Of a DNA stretch of 6,523 nt, positions 5,331 to 6,523 are shown piece by piece. The position numbers were made by a program, and so were the translations under genes. The first letter of the stretch is position 1. Each line of letters starts with the position of its first letter. Origin of the DNA: Vermiphilus sp. (GTDB taxonomy: Bacteria > Ratteibacteria > UBA8468 > B48-G9 > JAFGKM01); the NCBI GenBank assembly GCA_020722825.1, contig DYKC01000042.1, positions 1-6,523 on the forward strand, read 5' to 3'. The notes below the pieces were generated by a model. That model was given only the letters and a program-made list of their open reading frames with translations. It ran no database searches and had not been told where the DNA came from.

Positions 5331-6509
5331 TCAATCAATTGCGATTTCATATAATATCCCATCTTTTGAAAGATGTAACTTGTTATTCTCTTTCCTTAAT
5401 ATTCTAAATCCCTCCACAACATCACCCACCGTTACCCTGTAGGTCTTCTGCCTCCCCTCTATGAAAAGATATTCAATCCCTTCTATAAGCATTCTTCCTC
5501 TGTAGATTAAATCGCATCGTTTGTCAGACCTCAACAAAGGGGAAGGTTCAGGAACCTGTACCCTTTCCAGAGGGGTAAGGGTAGAAGACGTCATTGGAGG
5601 CGAGGACGGTCCTTTTAAAATTGTCTGATACGAAGGTAAGGCTGGTTTGGAAACTTCGGTAGTCCTAACCGGTTCTAATCTTTTATCTGTTTTTACAACA
5701 TTGACAATCTGTACAGGTCTCAGGATGGAAATAACCTCGGGTTTGGGTGCAAGAACTATGTTTGTGGGCGATGGCTTATCCAGAATGTTCATAGTCAGGA
5801 GCCCGGGAGAGAATGGGTCTCTTTTTCCCTCAATATCAATTCTTTCCGGTTTGCTCAGAACAAGTTTTTCAGTCTCCGGTATCTCTTCAGTTACAGATGT
5901 TTGTTTAGAAGTGATATCAGTGAACAGTTCTTCTCCCACTATCATTTTTAAACGCTGATGCGGTTCCTGAATTCTCCTCATCAGTAAAAAGATTTCTACA
6001 AGCCATCCTACAATGAGCAGCAGGAAAACAAATTTAAAAGCGTTTTTTCTTACGAACGGCCAAAAAAGAAATGGTTCTCTGTATCTGGAGACCATTCTTT
6101 CGCGGGGGGGCGGAACTTTTTCACGATGAGGTACAGTTTTTTTCTTGAAATCAGATATAAATTTTTGGACAGAACTTACAGACTTTCTAACAGCACCTTT
6201 TGCAGATACGGCATCTATCTTCCCGGCTTCTTTAACAAGAAGTGCTATATGCCCTGAAACCTTCTTCTGTTCTGCCCTCTGTATACCCGATATTTCTTTT
6301 TTGGCAGACGGAGGTTTTTCACCTGCAGGCAGTCTGGAAGGAACAACCGGTACAGGAACTGGCACTGGAACAACTTTTTTCTTTTCAGTTCTCTCAACAG
6401 TCTGTTTTTCAAGAGCAACTGCTTTCAATATTCGTTTTCTTTCTTCTGCCTGTTTATTAAGGAGTTTTCTGGACTTTATAAACTCCAGCAACTCCATTTT
6501 CCTTTTCAA
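5331..6509 (-). CDS. PilP/GspC-like inner-membrane protein with long cytoplasmic N-terminus (5' end uncertain)
   Basis: The protein is about 392 residues with one transmembrane helix at about 158-177. The N-terminal ~157 residues are Lys/Pro-rich and probably cytoplasmic; they include a charged helix (about 5-45) and a Val-Pro repeat (47-57). After the membrane span comes a Pro-rich periplasmic linker with the motif KRDPFSPG at 229-236, resembling the RDPF motif of PilP. A compact beta-rich C-terminal domain at about 332-390 (YRGRMLIEG, YLFIEG, VGDVVEGFRIL) resembles the homology region of PilP/GspC, which contacts the secretin N-terminal domains. It would tie the inner-membrane platform to the secretin encoded 78 nt downstream. 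The boundary given begins at a TTG; an ATG 12 nt later (6497) is possible, with AAGG too close for a good Shine-Dalgarno. The frame also stays open upstream to the window edge (…DKLH before the TTG), so the gene may begin outside. The family assignment rests on motif and context, not on a search. Confidence 0.72.
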   Translation of the reverse strand: MKRKMELLEFIKSRKLLNKQAEERKRILKAVALEKQTVERTEKKKVVPVPVPVPVVPSRLPAGEKPPSAKKEISGIQRAEQKKVSGHIALLVKEAGKIDAVSAKGAVRKSVSSVQKFISDFKKKTVPHREKVPPPRERMVSRYREPFLFWPFVRKNAFKFVFLLLIVGWLVEIFLLMRRIQEPHQRLKMIVGEELFTDITSKQTSVTEEIPETEKLVLSKPERIDIEGKRDPFSPGLLTMNILDKPSPTNIVLAPKPEVISILRPVQIVNVVKTDKRLEPVRTTEVSKPALPSYQTILKGPSSPPMTSSTLTPLERVQVPEPSPLLRSDKRCDLIYRGRMLIEGIEYLFIEGRQKTYRVTVGDVVEGFRILRKENNKLHLSKDGILYEIAID

Positions 6510-6523
6510 ATGCAGTTTATCCG

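Noticed and set aside
5283..5334. Promoter upstream of the secretin (TTGACA at 5334-5329, TACAAT at 5288-5283)
   Set aside because: The two hexamers are about 40 nt apart. At normal spacing the partners are TGTAGC in both cases, which match -10 or -35 consensus poorly.

Overview
The window carries one strand-consistent block, with every supported gene on the minus strand, so transcription runs from high to low coordinates. In that order it holds an inner-membrane PilP/GspC-like protein (about 6509-5331, 5' end uncertain), a TPR-containing secretin (5252-3375), an exported HEAT-repeat protein (3324-2344), a PilB/GspE-type assembly ATPase (2216-687), a tRNA-Gln(UUG) (663-593), two perfect 124-bp tandem repeat units (590-343), and the first 108 codons of a GlmU-type nucleotidyltransferase (324-1, cut by the window edge).

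The secretin means the organism has an outer membrane. The gene set is that of a type IV pilus or type II secretion-like machine: a cytoplasmic motor ATPase, an outer-membrane secretin channel, and a single-pass inner-membrane protein whose periplasmic C-terminal domain would connect the inner-membrane platform to the secretin. The PilP-like 'RDPF' motif next to a secretin favours a pilus reading, but the pilin, PilM/N/O, PilC and PilT genes are not in the window, so the T4P versus T2SS choice stays open. Operon style, codon use and divergence suggest a deep-branching or uncultured didermic lineage. That is an inference, and the phylum cannot be fixed from this sequence.

Two things stand out. 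First, an exported protein with six HEAT-like motifs separated by Gly/Arg-rich linkers sits between the secretin and the ATPase and is not a standard pilus or T2SS component. Second, downstream of tRNA-Gln are two identical 124-bp units whose boundary is a 20-bp copy of the tRNA 3' end. The unit has inverted termini that resemble the tRNA T-arm/acceptor strand and two internal perfect hairpins. It looks like a very small element inserted at the tRNA 3' end and tandemly duplicated, and it separates the tRNA from the glmU ribosome-binding site.

The intergenic spaces are short. The two longest inside the pilus block are 127 bp (2217-2343) and 78 bp (5253-5330). They are AT-rich and show no convincing promoter or intrinsic terminator. 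No CRISPR array, insertion sequence with a transposase, or riboswitch was recognised.
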